From Spirochaetota bacterium (GTDB taxonomy: Bacteria; Spirochaetota; Spirochaetia; Treponematales; UBA12059), in contig JAKPPT010000068.1 of NCBI GenBank assembly GCA_029547205.1, positions 167,922 to 231,921 of the forward strand: a stretch of 64,000 nt of DNA, given 5' to 3'. The position numbers and the translations under genes are program-made. Shown here piece by piece: positions 34,521 through 43,882 of this stretch (the stretch's first letter is position 1; each line of letters starts with the position of its first letter). Below the pieces are notes generated by a model. The model saw only the letters and a list, made by a program, of their open reading frames with translations. It was not told the DNA's origin and ran no database searches.

Positions 34521-36482
34521 ATGGGTAAACCGTTTTGTCTGTTCATTCAGCCTCCGTTCACACAGCTTTCCAGTCCCTATCCTGCTATCTGGTATCTGGC
34601 TGAATATGCATCACAACATGACTATGCTTATGCTGTTTATGATGATTCAATTACATGCATAGAATCAATTTTCTCTGCTAACGGACTCCGCACAATTTTT
34701 GAACTGGCTGAAAAAAATCTTAGAGGTAAAAAGCACCCCAATAAAGAAACTGAAAAACAGGTAAAGCATTTTCTCAGCAATAAAGATGCTTACTGTAACA
34801 CAATAGAATCAGTTATTAAATTTTTACAAAATAAAAACCCATCATTTGGAACCCGTCTTTGTCTCCATAACGGTATTCCTCAGGGCTGGCGTACAAAACC
34901 GCTCGTGCAAAACAGTTCACTTACCAGAGACGATGCCTATGCTATTGGAACAGCTATGCTCAATGATCTTGCAGACTTTATTCGATACGCTGTTGATCCT
35001 CATTTTAACCTCATTCAATATGGAAGCAAAATACAAAGTTCGATACACGATTTCTCGGTAATTGAATCGCAGCTAGAAACAAGTACACTCTTACCTCTAT
35101 TCTATAAACCAATACTCGAAAAACACTGTAACGATCTAATGTCATTGAATACCGATAATGATACAATTGTTGCAGGTATTTCCATTCCCTTTCCCGGAAC
35201 ACTTGTTGCCGGGCTCTATGCCTGCAAGTTTCTCAAGAATATGTTTGGGAACCGTGTTATTACGATGCTTGGCGGCGGGTATGTTTCTACGGAGCTCCGA
35301 TCAATACAGCATGCGGGTATATTTAACTATGCAGACTATCTTGCCTTTGATGCAGGATTTGGAGCACTGCAATCGGTGCTCGATATTGCTTCTACACAGG
35401 CCAATGTTGCAAGTGCATGTGAACCCGATGGTTCTCGACTCATATATTTAACAAAAGTAAGTGGCACGAACACATTTGTTCCATCAGCGCTTAACGATAA
35501 TGCAGTATCTGCTTACAATACCCTTGAGCACGATGCAATTAGAACCATACACCCGCGTTTCAAAGAACTTAAACCAGAACACTATTTAAGTATCGCAGAC
35601 AGCCAAAATCCAATGCATCGTTTATGGAATGAAACACTCTGGCTTAAATACCGCCTTGCGTACGGCTGCTACTGGCACCGCTGTGCTTTTTGCGATACCA
35701 ATCTAGATTATGTTAAAAATTATATACCTTCAGACACCCAGAAAATTTTTGCTGCAATTAGTGAGGCTGCACAAAATACTGGAATCACTGGCATACATTT
35801 TACCGATGAAGCCATGCCACCTGCACTGGTAAAACGTTTTGCAGAATTCAATGAGCAAAACCAATGCAGCTATACCTTTTGGGGAAACATTCGGTTTGAT
35901 CATGGCTGGACACAGGAACTCTGCACCTTTTGCGCAGAACGTGGTCTCATTGCAGTATCTGGTGGTATCGAGATTGCAACTGAGAATGGCCTTAACATGA
36001 CCCAAAAAGGTTTTTCACTAGATGAACTAATACATACGCTATATAACTTGCGCTCAGCAGGAATTATGGTTCACGCGTATCTCATGTACGGCTTTCCAGG
36101 ACAGACACACCAGAGCATTGCAGATTCTGCTGAAATGGTGCGCGCACTTTTTGCATACGGACTCATAACGAGCGCATTCTGGCATCGATTTGTATTGACA
36201 AAACACTCAACCTTGTATGCTCATTATACTGCTGGCACTTGTCCTTGGCTTAAACCAAAACAAAGTTATACAAAATTTGCTGATAATGATCTCGATTTTG
36301 AACACTCAAACTATGCCAATCCATGGGACACAATTCTAGAAGCCAGCCTTACCGCATGGTCTGAATTTGGTGATACACAAAAGCCATTAAGCGCATTTGC
36401 AAAAAAAATCCCTGCATACCCCCGTATTAACGGTTTAGAGTATGTAAAAAAAATTATACATGCTTTCCAGAATAAGCCATAA
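34521..36482 (+). CDS. Radical SAM protein with an N-terminal B12-binding-like region and a CX4CX2C motif
   Basis: A 653-residue protein. The N-terminal half has a Rossmann-type, B12-binding-like region (LFIQPPFTQLSSPYPAIWYLAEYA; GISIPFPGTLVAG; ITMLGGGYVSTEL) without a DxHxxG cobalamin motif. The radical SAM core starts at YGCYWHRCAFCDT: the three cysteines are spaced CX4CX2C instead of the canonical CX3CX2C. Core features follow (TDEAMPP, FWGNIRFDHGWT, GGIEIATENGLNMTQKG, AYLMYGFPGQT). The reaction is unknown. It lies 11 bp after the PUR-domain gene and overlaps the convergent cyclase gene by 29 bp. Confidence 0.8.
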   Translation: MGKPFCLFIQPPFTQLSSPYPAIWYLAEYASQHDYAYAVYDDSITCIESIFSANGLRTIFELAEKNLRGKKHPNKETEKQVKHFLSNKDAYCNTIESVIKFLQNKNPSFGTRLCLHNGIPQGWRTKPLVQNSSLTRDDAYAIGTAMLNDLADFIRYAVDPHFNLIQYGSKIQSSIHDFSVIESQLETSTLLPLFYKPILEKHCNDLMSLNTDNDTIVAGISIPFPGTLVAGLYACKFLKNMFGNRVITMLGGGYVSTELRSIQHAGIFNYADYLAFDAGFGALQSVLDIASTQANVASACEPDGSRLIYLTKVSGTNTFVPSALNDNAVSAYNTLEHDAIRTIHPRFKELKPEHYLSIADSQNPMHRLWNETLWLKYRLAYGCYWHRCAFCDTNLDYVKNYIPSDTQKIFAAISEAAQNTGITGIHFTDEAMPPALVKRFAEFNEQNQCSYTFWGNIRFDHGWTQELCTFCAERGLIAVSGGIEIATENGLNMTQKGFSLDELIHTLYNLRSAGIMVHAYLMYGFPGQTHQSIADSAEMVRALFAYGLITSAFWHRFVLTKHSTLYAHYTAGTCPWLKPKQSYTKFADNDLDFEHSNYANPWDTILEASLTAWSEFGDTQKPLSAFAKKIPAYPRINGLEYVKKIIHAFQNKP

Positions 36483-38025
36483 CTATATCTTTGCCTTTTT
36501 CCTTTGCTTCATACAAGGCACTATCTGCTTGCTTAAAAAGTTCAATCAATGAGACAGGCTGTTCATTGTCTCCATTATGCTCTATTGCCGTTACACCAAA
36601 ACTTGCAGCAATGCGAACAGAGTTTTTATCATAGTTAACAGCATCATTTCGTAAAACATGCCGCAATCGTCCTGCAACTTTTAATGTATTCTTAAGATTC
36701 GACCCAGGCAAAATTACCGCAAATTCATCACCGCCATAGCGAGCTAAAAGGTCTATGGTACGAAGTTCCTGCATAAAACGTTTTGCAACAGTTTTTAGGA
36801 CAAAGTCACCCATGAGATGTCCCATAGTATCATTTATTTCTTTAAAATTATCGAGATCAATAATAATGAGTCCGAATGCTTGTTTATTGAGTCTGCATCG
36901 ATCAAGCTCCCTAAAGCCAAAATCCATAAATGAGCGCCTGTTAAGAGCTTGCGTAAGCTCATCAACAGCAGCTTGTGTTTCCAGTTTTTGCATAAGCTGA
37001 CGTTGAATTGTTTCATCACTGATCAATAGAGCATAACCATAATGCTCCATTTCAGTAGATACAGAAACTATCTTTGATCGGTAATAATGTGGCAAATTGT
37101 GAATATCATACGTTGTATATAAAAATTCACTTTCATGTTTTTTAATTGTCTCTTCGAACAAAACGGTAAACGGATGTTCTTCTGGAAGATACACACCTGG
37201 AACCATATAGGGAAGTCCTGGTACTTTATGAACAGCAGGATTTACATCTTTTACCTGAAAAGATTTATCCAGTACGAGAAAAGCATCATTCAATGAATCT
37301 ACAGCAAGACTGCGTGCAACCGATACTACCTCAAAAAGTCCGAATCGGAAAATACCTACAGCCAGAAAAAGGACTGTCCCTGTTAAAAAAAATGGTGTAA
37401 TACCAAAACGTACCGTAAAAATATTAAGCGCATAGCATACTATGCCTATCACTGGGAAACATGTTCCAATAACGATAATCCATGCTTGTTTTCTAAGCTT
37501 TGAATGCGATTGTAAAGCATACCGGACAAGCATAACAAGGCTTGCTATCCCAATAATTTGCTGATAAATAAGTTGTACATAATAAAAAACACCGCGTTCA
37601 AAAACTAACAGATAAAAACCAGCCTGATATTCCAGTCGAGGGTTTATATAGAAAAGAGTATGGTTTCGAACTGTCCAGAGCACTAGATAAAAAAACATCG
37701 AAATAGCAATCAGCATAATATAGATTACTGGGGGGAGAACCCTGCCTGTTGTATATTTATAGGCAAAACTCAGTACAAAAACAGGTATCGCTATAATTCC
37801 TATATATTCAAACCGAAGTATAACATCGAGTACAGGATCAAGTTCGGTCTGTATTATTTCAAGAGCATATCCTCCACAATAAAAAGCCATTGCAAGGAGC
37901 AAAAACGATAGTTCAGTTGCCCCACGAATAGTCCTTCTGTAAATTGATAGGGCACTTAAATAAACATTTAAGCCTGCAAGCAGGAATAGAGAAATACTGA
38001 TTGGTAAAGCAACACTTGTGTCCAT
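36454..38025 (-). CDS. 7TM-PAS-GGDEF diguanylate cyclase
   Basis: A 523-residue membrane protein. Residues 1-230 contain seven hydrophobic segments of the histidine-kinase N-terminal 7TM type. A PAS-like region (VDSLNDAFLVLDKSFQVKDVNPAV) follows, then a GGDEF domain with the active site RYGGDEF and an RTID inhibitory site five residues earlier. It should make c-di-GMP in response to a membrane-derived signal. The last 29 bp overlap the 3' end of the radical SAM gene. It starts divergently from the phosphoesterase gene with 127 bp between. Confidence 0.9.
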   Translation of the reverse strand: MDTSVALPISISLFLLAGLNVYLSALSIYRRTIRGATELSFLLLAMAFYCGGYALEIIQTELDPVLDVILRFEYIGIIAIPVFVLSFAYKYTTGRVLPPVIYIMLIAISMFFYLVLWTVRNHTLFYINPRLEYQAGFYLLVFERGVFYYVQLIYQQIIGIASLVMLVRYALQSHSKLRKQAWIIVIGTCFPVIGIVCYALNIFTVRFGITPFFLTGTVLFLAVGIFRFGLFEVVSVARSLAVDSLNDAFLVLDKSFQVKDVNPAVHKVPGLPYMVPGVYLPEEHPFTVLFEETIKKHESEFLYTTYDIHNLPHYYRSKIVSVSTEMEHYGYALLISDETIQRQLMQKLETQAAVDELTQALNRRSFMDFGFRELDRCRLNKQAFGLIIIDLDNFKEINDTMGHLMGDFVLKTVAKRFMQELRTIDLLARYGGDEFAVILPGSNLKNTLKVAGRLRHVLRNDAVNYDKNSVRIAASFGVTAIEHNGDNEQPVSLIELFKQADSALYEAKEKGKDIVMAYSGKHV

Positions 38026-38152
38026 TGATAGAATGCGCTTTCTCTTGTGTTACAGCTACAAGTATTATAGTGCATACCAATTAGAGAGTCAAAAAATTCA
38101 CATTTCATATACATACTATAGCCTAAATCAAAAATTTGAGTATATTTGCAAC

Positions 38153-39190
38153 ATGATGAGAACTAACATTCTTAATCAGTTCAATACAAAAGTATACTGC
38201 CTTGTCATCAGCATGCTGCTTTTATCAGTCTCCTGTGTTACTCCTGAACAACAAACTAAGGACATACAACCTGAACCGTCACAATTACAAGCTCAACAAG
38301 CACCTGACGACACTACTGCAAGACTGCAATGGACTCAGCCACAAGGCAACACTGTAGGTATTGCAATCACAAGCGATCCGCATTTTGCTTCAAAAACATC
38401 CAATTCCAGTGCAAGTACTAACATTCTCAGACTCTGTGAAACCTGGTTCCAGCAAAACGTAATCCAGGGATTAATCATTCTCGGCGACTATGTGGACTGG
38501 GGTGGGAACATGAAAACATGGCAAGAAGCCGTTTCAATAATGAAAAATACTGCACCGAATCTCCCAATTTTTGGATTAGCTGGTAATCATGATATATATG
38601 GCAATGGTTTAGCAAATTGGCTTACATATAGCATGAAACCGCACAATATAGCATCGCAGCAAACACCTTATTGGGAAATACAGATACAGGATATTCATTT
38701 TCTTGGATTATATCTTCCCTGGGGTTACGCAGATTTTAATGCAAAACAAAAACTATGGCTTCAACAAACACTTTCTAATATACCAGATAATCATTTTATC
38801 GTTATTCTCACACACAGTTTTTTCTATGCATCGGGTTATTACGATTTTTGGTCCGGCGGAGCATGGTACGATAACAGAGGAAACATAACGCATATCGCAC
38901 CGCTCTTTAAAGAGAGAGCTGACCTAGTAATTTCAGGACATAACCATTATATGGAATGGATTGAGCAGGATGGCATAAACTGGGCAATTGTTGGGGCTAT
39001 GGGTGGGAAACCAGACCCCGAACCAACATACATCACGCAAGGTTCAAAATTCTTTCAGCGCAATGTTTTTGGATTGTTACTACTACAACGGACACATGAA
39101 GGCTTACGGTGTTCTTTTATCGATGAACACGGCGCTACCTTATACAGTACAACGATCACCAAACAGGTGCACAGCAATAATACAAACTAA
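38153..39190 (+). CDS. Calcineurin-like metallophosphoesterase lipoprotein
   Basis: A 345-residue exported lipoprotein with lipobox LLSVSC at about residues 22-27. The phosphoesterase domain has SDPHF, ILGDYVDWGG, GLAGNHDIYG, LTHSFF and SGHNHYME, the complete dimetal ligand set. It should be active on a periplasmic or surface phosphodiester or monoester; the substrate is unknown. The open frame extends upstream to 38018, but the signal peptide places the start at ATG 38153 (or 38156). A strong terminator follows. Confidence 0.88.
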   Translation: MMRTNILNQFNTKVYCLVISMLLLSVSCVTPEQQTKDIQPEPSQLQAQQAPDDTTARLQWTQPQGNTVGIAITSDPHFASKTSNSSASTNILRLCETWFQQNVIQGLIILGDYVDWGGNMKTWQEAVSIMKNTAPNLPIFGLAGNHDIYGNGLANWLTYSMKPHNIASQQTPYWEIQIQDIHFLGLYLPWGYADFNAKQKLWLQQTLSNIPDNHFIVILTHSFFYASGYYDFWSGGAWYDNRGNITHIAPLFKERADLVISGHNHYMEWIEQDGINWAIVGAMGGKPDPEPTYITQGSKFFQRNVFGLLLLQRTHEGLRCSFIDEHGATLYSTTITKQVHSNNTN

Positions 39191-39200
39191 ACCAATAAAA

Positions 39201-39234
39201 ATGGGGTTGTCTTACTTTTTTTAGACAACCCCAT
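39201..39234. terminator. Bidirectional terminator between the phosphoesterase and tRNA-Lys
   Basis: Perfect 12-bp arms ATGGGGTTGTCT and AGACAACCCCAT with a 10-base T-rich loop. Confidence 0.85.
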
Positions 39235-39239
39235 CTATT

Positions 39240-39312
39240 TGAGCTGCACTGGATTCGAACCAGTGACCCACGCCTTAAAAGGGCGTTGCTCTACCTACTG
39301 AGCTAGCAGCCC
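39240..39312 (-). tRNA. tRNA-Lys (UUU)
   Basis: On the minus strand the acceptor GGGCTGC pairs with GCAGCTC. The D-arm GCTC-GAGC, the anticodon arm ACGCC-CTTTTAA-GGCGT with anticodon UUU, and the T-arm ACTGG-TTCGAAT-CCAGT are all intact. The discriminator is A. CCA is not encoded. Confidence 0.97.
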
Positions 39313-39411
39313 ATCGTTCTGTATGCAGAACGTGGATTACCATATATAAAAATGATAAAATTGTCAACCTGTTTAAACTTGTTTTATGAATATTTTTTTA
39401 AGATTAACCCG

Positions 39412-40569
39412 CTATCGTTTCACGGAAACATTAACCATAATTATATAGACAGGTCGTTCTCCCGGCTCAATACCCAATTCACGACCAAAAACAGCTGTGG
39501 AAACACATAACGTATCAAGATCGAGTGTAATGCCTGCAGCGAGCAGAGCTTCACGTACACCCACAGCTATTTTTAATCGTTCAAGGATTGTAAGCTCGGT
39601 ACCTGCACTCAAAAACAGAATGGGATTTCTGGAAAGCGGCAGGAAGAGATCGAGCATATGAGAATAACCTACTGATACGTTCCACTTCAGACTATGTTGT
39701 TCCATAAAGTTCAAAAAAGGATATGCTGTGATACCTGCAGTAAGATTAGGCAATGGGATATTTACATATGATGTTATTTTAGAGCCTGCAGGATCCCCCC
39801 AAAACCCGGATAAACTCGAAAACTCTGTCGTAAAGAGTGTTGAAAAAGCATCATCGCACTGTATGCCAAATGTAAGTACATCGTACAAACCTACCTGTGC
39901 ACCAGCATCAAACCCGATGCCGGTTGTCAATAAAAACGGCAGTGCAGAATTAAAAAAATCCGCTGTTCCCAATACAGTCATAAAATTAAGTAATGAATCC
40001 GCATAATACAGCTCTGTTCTCAAAAGCCCTTTAACTTTGAGCCCACCCGCATACCACCAGCCAGCACCGATATCCCCACGGTATGCAACACCACCGGTAA
40101 CAAAAATATCTTCACGCGCTGAAATGTTTGCATAATATACAGAGCCAACATTGATACTCATTACTGTTTGGTTATAAATGCCAAAGCCTATTCCCTTACC
40201 TGAATAAGCAAAATTGATAGGTCCTGCAACATCAAAGAGAATATAAGCTCTCCCCTGTTCGTCAAAAAGGTTTGCAAGCAAAAGCCCCAGGTTAGAGAAA
40301 TCAAATGCGCCCGTAAGTATTGACGAAAACATCGATAATCCTGCACCATTCATGAGCACGTTCAAATCTGCAAACTGCATTAAAACTTGCGATAAGGCAA
40401 ACATCGCTGGATTCTGTAAGAGCAGTTCCGCAGTTCCAGCCTGTGATGCATAGAGTCCGCCATTACTGGCACTTTGAGCAGACAGATATGTCGTAAAACT
40501 CGTTGTCTGCGCAAAAACGGCTGTTCCACATACAAATAGTACTAACAAAAACCATAGTTTTTTACTCAT
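39412..40569 (-). CDS. Exported beta-rich protein, probably outer-membrane barrel
   Basis: A 385-residue protein with a signal peptide ending TAVFAQ. It has alternating beta segments rich in Gly, Tyr and Phe, such as DVAGPINFAYSGKGIGFGIYNQ and LLTTGIGFDAGAQVGLYDVLTFGIQ, typical of outer-membrane barrels. It is not assigned to a named family. It shares plan and motifs (SGKGIG; GAGLSMFS-type opening; late FxxxG strands) with the protein at 41384-42511, suggesting a duplicated pair flanking a small lipoprotein. It lies 7 bp downstream of that lipoprotein gene and ends the operon. An outer-membrane function is inferred from composition only. Confidence 0.6.
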   Translation of the reverse strand: MSKKLWFLLVLFVCGTAVFAQTTSFTTYLSAQSASNGGLYASQAGTAELLLQNPAMFALSQVLMQFADLNVLMNGAGLSMFSSILTGAFDFSNLGLLLANLFDEQGRAYILFDVAGPINFAYSGKGIGFGIYNQTVMSINVGSVYYANISAREDIFVTGGVAYRGDIGAGWWYAGGLKVKGLLRTELYYADSLLNFMTVLGTADFFNSALPFLLTTGIGFDAGAQVGLYDVLTFGIQCDDAFSTLFTTEFSSLSGFWGDPAGSKITSYVNIPLPNLTAGITAYPFLNFMEQHSLKWNVSVGYSHMLDLFLPLSRNPILFLSAGTELTILERLKIAVGVREALLAAGITLDLDTLCVSTAVFGRELGIEPGERPVYIIMVNVSVKR

Positions 40570-40576
40570 AAATACC

Positions 40577-41287
40577 TCATGGACCCATTAGGTTTGAAAT
40601 ACCATCAAATAATTGAGAAAAAGCCCCAACAAGCGGATTCGCTTCAGGATCGACACCAGAGAGCAAATCAATTATTGTCAGGACAACCTGAAACTGTGCA
40701 GAATCCTCAAGCCTCTGTATATCTTCTGGTTCAGTAATAGAAGCAGGATCAAGTATATTAAGATTTAAATCCTGTCCGACATCGAGCGCTAGAGCAAAAG
40801 CTGCTAAAGCAAGCGCATTTGTATCAAGTGCATTAAATAAATCAGGGTCAAGACAGAGCATCATGGCATCAGAATATGTGTCGTTCCAAACAATTAATCC
40901 TTGAAATTGCTCAGCCAGTGTTTCTGCATCCATCTCCTCGCCCGATATAAAGCTTGAGAATAGCGTATTGTATGCTGTTGTCAGATTGCTGGCTAAAAAT
41001 AAAGCTTCAAAAAGTTGTCTGCCTTTTTGGGCATAATCTGTAGCAGCATGATCTGTATTTCTTACAAAATTCTTAAATACCGGAACGAGACTCTGTGCCA
41101 GGGTTTTATTATTATTTGCAAGCGCTTGCTCCAATAACTGCGAAGCATCACTATACGATAAGTTAGAAAGATCACCATAATCAGAACGACGAGCCCATGC
41201 AGCGAGACTTGTAGAAAAAATATTTTCACAAGCTGTCAGGCAAATAAGTATCGAAAGTATCACAATAATAAATAAGTTCTTCTTCAT
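40577..41287 (-). CDS. Small lipoprotein between two barrel-like proteins
   Basis: A 236-residue helical lipoprotein with lipobox CLTAC (about residue 20). The mature part is acidic and mostly alpha-helical (DASQLLEQALANNNKTLAQSL; TNALALAAFALALDVGQDL), unlike the beta-rich neighbours. I do not recognise a family. The sandwich position between two barrel-like genes suggests an accessory role for them. GAGGT precedes ATG 41287. Confidence 0.65.
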   Translation of the reverse strand: MKKNLFIIVILSILICLTACENIFSTSLAAWARRSDYGDLSNLSYSDASQLLEQALANNNKTLAQSLVPVFKNFVRNTDHAATDYAQKGRQLFEALFLASNLTTAYNTLFSSFISGEEMDAETLAEQFQGLIVWNDTYSDAMMLCLDPDLFNALDTNALALAAFALALDVGQDLNLNILDPASITEPEDIQRLEDSAQFQVVLTIIDLLSGVDPEANPLVGAFSQLFDGISNLMGP

Positions 41288-41383
41288 ACGCTATACCTCA
41301 TTCAGTATCGGCATGTTTTGCATAAAAACCGCAGCCTGCTTTTAATCTAACCTGCTTTTAATCGTTATATCTGGCCACCTGGT

Positions 41384-42511
41384 TTAGAAGCGAATTGTCA
41401 TACCAAACGAAAATCCCTGTTTTGCATCAGTGGCATCACTGTATTCAGTAAATAACAATGCTTCCAACGTAAAAAACCATGCTCGAATTGCTAGACCGTA
41501 TGACAGCGCAGCATTTTTATAGCCAATAGCACCCTCTATGATTCCATTAAAAAGTGATAGAGTAAGCCCAGCACCTGTATATGAAAAAAAAGTATCAAGG
41601 TTCTGCAATGCACTGATAGCATCAGCGAGTTCTGCAGAGAGCACCATATCAGTACTATCACCAATGCCCAAAAGCTTGAGCAAGTGTATGCTTGCTCCAC
41701 ACGCTACCTGAGGAATGCTCATGAACGCCTGTTGTTCGGATGCCTGACTCGCATTAAAAGAACTAAACAGGTTACCTATTGTTGTACCCTGATAGGTCTT
41801 AAGAGGTGTAAAGCCATGAGCAGTAAGCCCTACAGAGGCTATTTTTCCTACCGTGAGCAATACGCCCGCATTGAGTTCTGCGCTTGCGCCAGCATAAACA
41901 GGAATGTTCATAAACCATTCAGATGTTCTGCCTGACATCATCGCAACAAAAGCAAAAATATCTGATTCTGTGGATTGTCCCACAAACCGAATATACGGAC
42001 GAACATCTGCTCCAAGCTGTAAGGAAAAGCCATCAGTATTGATGATGGTGAATCCGTAACCAATAATGATTGACAATTTTCCCTGTATGAGGCCTTCCGA
42101 TTCACCATATGTTATGGTTTTTGTGTATTGATCTACTATGAACTCAAAACCGAGCCCTATGCCTTTCCCAGACCAGCCTAAACCTGCAGTAAAGCCTGCA
42201 CCAAAACCATTACTCGCAAGTTGATCGCTCAAAGCAGCTGACGGCTGGTTGTTTGAGTCAAGGGCAAAAAGAGCAGGTACGTCTGTTGTAAACGGATTAC
42301 AGTAGATCCAGGACGTAAAAAAAGTCTGAAACAAAGGACCATTTGATACGGTATACAGTGCCTGATTACCTGAAAAATTTTGTAATGTCGTTGTACCTGT
42401 CTGACTTGCAACGAGTGCAAGCGTACGGGGATAGAGCAGAGGAATCTGTTCCTGTGCAAACGAGAGTGCGCTGAGTAATATAAATAAACCAATGACCTGT
42501 TGTCGTTTCAT
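41384..42511 (-). CDS. Exported beta-rich protein, probably outer-membrane barrel, ends in Phe
   Basis: A 375-residue protein with a signal peptide ending SALSFAQ. It has about a dozen amphipathic beta segments with Gly-rich turns (GFGAGFTAGLGWSGKGIGLGFEF; ELNAGVLLTVGKIASVGLTAHG) and a C-terminal strand ending FSFGMTIRF. A terminal phenylalanine on a beta strand is the BAM signal of outer-membrane barrels. It is paralogous in layout to the 39412-40569 protein. ATG 42511 is used; a longer frame to 42556 adds an unlikely N-terminus. It directly follows mtaB, with 41 bp between. Confidence 0.68.
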   Translation of the reverse strand: MKRQQVIGLFILLSALSFAQEQIPLLYPRTLALVASQTGTTTLQNFSGNQALYTVSNGPLFQTFFTSWIYCNPFTTDVPALFALDSNNQPSAALSDQLASNGFGAGFTAGLGWSGKGIGLGFEFIVDQYTKTITYGESEGLIQGKLSIIIGYGFTIINTDGFSLQLGADVRPYIRFVGQSTESDIFAFVAMMSGRTSEWFMNIPVYAGASAELNAGVLLTVGKIASVGLTAHGFTPLKTYQGTTIGNLFSSFNASQASEQQAFMSIPQVACGASIHLLKLLGIGDSTDMVLSAELADAISALQNLDTFFSYTGAGLTLSLFNGIIEGAIGYKNAALSYGLAIRAWFFTLEALLFTEYSDATDAKQGFSFGMTIRF

Positions 42512-42552
42512 GGTACCCCACATAGATAAGTGTAACGCATGCACCGTATATT

Positions 42553-43881
42553 TCAAGCTTCCAGTATATCAGCTTCTACATCAAACAGATTTGCTAGCGA
42601 ACTATCACACAAGGGCTTAATGATCCCCTGAACAACTTGACGGTTAACAGTACTGGCTATTCCAGGAAGATATACCCTGAGGTAATCTGCTGTCATGCCA
42701 GTCATTGCACCTTCTTCTTCAAGGCTTTCGAGTATTATTTCTTTTTTTACTCCAATATTCTGTTGAATATACTGCATGCGCTCTTTAGCCCCTGCTGCAA
42801 TGAGCGCTTCTGTCCGCGCTACTGCGATACGTTCCGGTATTTTAGGCTTCATCGTGTATGCAGGAGTCCCGGGCCGTGGAGAAAATGTGAACGCATGAAC
42901 TCCTCCCACCGCTAGTTCATGAATAAGATTGAGACTTTCTGTAAAATCAGCATCAGTTTCTCCAGGGAAACCGCTAATAAAATCTGCACCGAGAAAAAAT
43001 CCATTACGAGCTTTTCGCAAGCGTTCAACAGCCTGTACCACCATAGCCCTCGTGTAAGGACGATTCATGCGTGCTAAAACTGCATCAGAACCCGATTGCA
43101 GAGAAAGGTGCACATGCGGCTGTACACGAGTGTGGCTGAATACTTCAAGAAAGGCTTTGCTCACACGATCCGGCTCCCAGGAAGAAAGCCTAAATTTAAT
43201 AGTTTTAGTGTTATCAATTAGAAAAGCAAGCAGCGCTTCAAAATTCATGCTATTTGAATAATACAGACTCACATTCACACCAGTTAGTACAACTTCAGGT
43301 GCACCAAGCGCTTCATACTGTTTCACACGCTCTAACACCACGTTTGCATCGAGACTCTGCGGTTTTCCACGAGCTATGCACACCCTGCAGTATGCACAGC
43401 GCCTCGAACAGCCATCTTCTATTTTTAAAAATGGCCTCGTATGGAAGAGCTTATGCGGAAGAGTGAAAAAAAACGGGTCGGATTCACCACTGAATGCATA
43501 CTGATGAATAACTTCACTCAGATCCTCATGATCGAGCACCGCTGACACCAGTGCAGGAGCAAGCTTTGCGATACTGTTCTTTTTACTTCCCGGAATGACA
43601 ACTGTGCGCGGTCCAAAATCAAGCGCATCGGCATCAAGTTCTGCATAGCAGCCAGTAATGATCATGACTGATTGAGGATTCTTGAATAGAGCAAGGCGAA
43701 TTTCTCTTCGCGCTTTCTGTTCTGCCTTAGATGTTACCGTACAGGTGTTGATAAGGTATACATCTGCCCTATCATTCCACCCTACCAGTTCGCTCCCTGC
43801 CTGTACAAATACATTTGCGATATTCTCAGTCTCAATTTGATTGAGCTTACAGCCCAATGTTTTACATGCCAGCTTGAGCAT
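42553..43881 (-). CDS. mtaB: MtaB-type tRNA methylthiotransferase (radical SAM)
   Basis: A 442-residue methylthiotransferase. The N-terminal domain has the three cluster cysteines in TLGCKLN, INTCTVT and TGCYAE. The radical SAM motif is DGCSRRCAYC (CX3CX2C). Known MtaB proteins convert t6A37 to ms2t6A37 in tRNA. After the CxxxCxxC the usual hydrophobic PYARG is CIARG, an extra cysteine. The C-terminal TRAM-like region is present. Start ATG 43881 is preferred over GTG 43890; GTGAG ahead of it serves as ribosome binding site and it follows the TPR gene stop by one base, so translation is coupled. Confidence 0.9.
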   Translation of the reverse strand: MLKLACKTLGCKLNQIETENIANVFVQAGSELVGWNDRADVYLINTCTVTSKAEQKARREIRLALFKNPQSVMIITGCYAELDADALDFGPRTVVIPGSKKNSIAKLAPALVSAVLDHEDLSEVIHQYAFSGESDPFFFTLPHKLFHTRPFLKIEDGCSRRCAYCRVCIARGKPQSLDANVVLERVKQYEALGAPEVVLTGVNVSLYYSNSMNFEALLAFLIDNTKTIKFRLSSWEPDRVSKAFLEVFSHTRVQPHVHLSLQSGSDAVLARMNRPYTRAMVVQAVERLRKARNGFFLGADFISGFPGETDADFTESLNLIHELAVGGVHAFTFSPRPGTPAYTMKPKIPERIAVARTEALIAAGAKERMQYIQQNIGVKKEIILESLEEEGAMTGMTADYLRVYLPGIASTVNRQVVQGIIKPLCDSSLANLFDVEADILEA

Positions 43882-43882
43882 G

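Noticed and set aside
36100-36112. GGACAGACAC in the radical SAM gene as another word copy
   Set aside because: Lacks the GGG lead and the final C; below the threshold used for the other copies.
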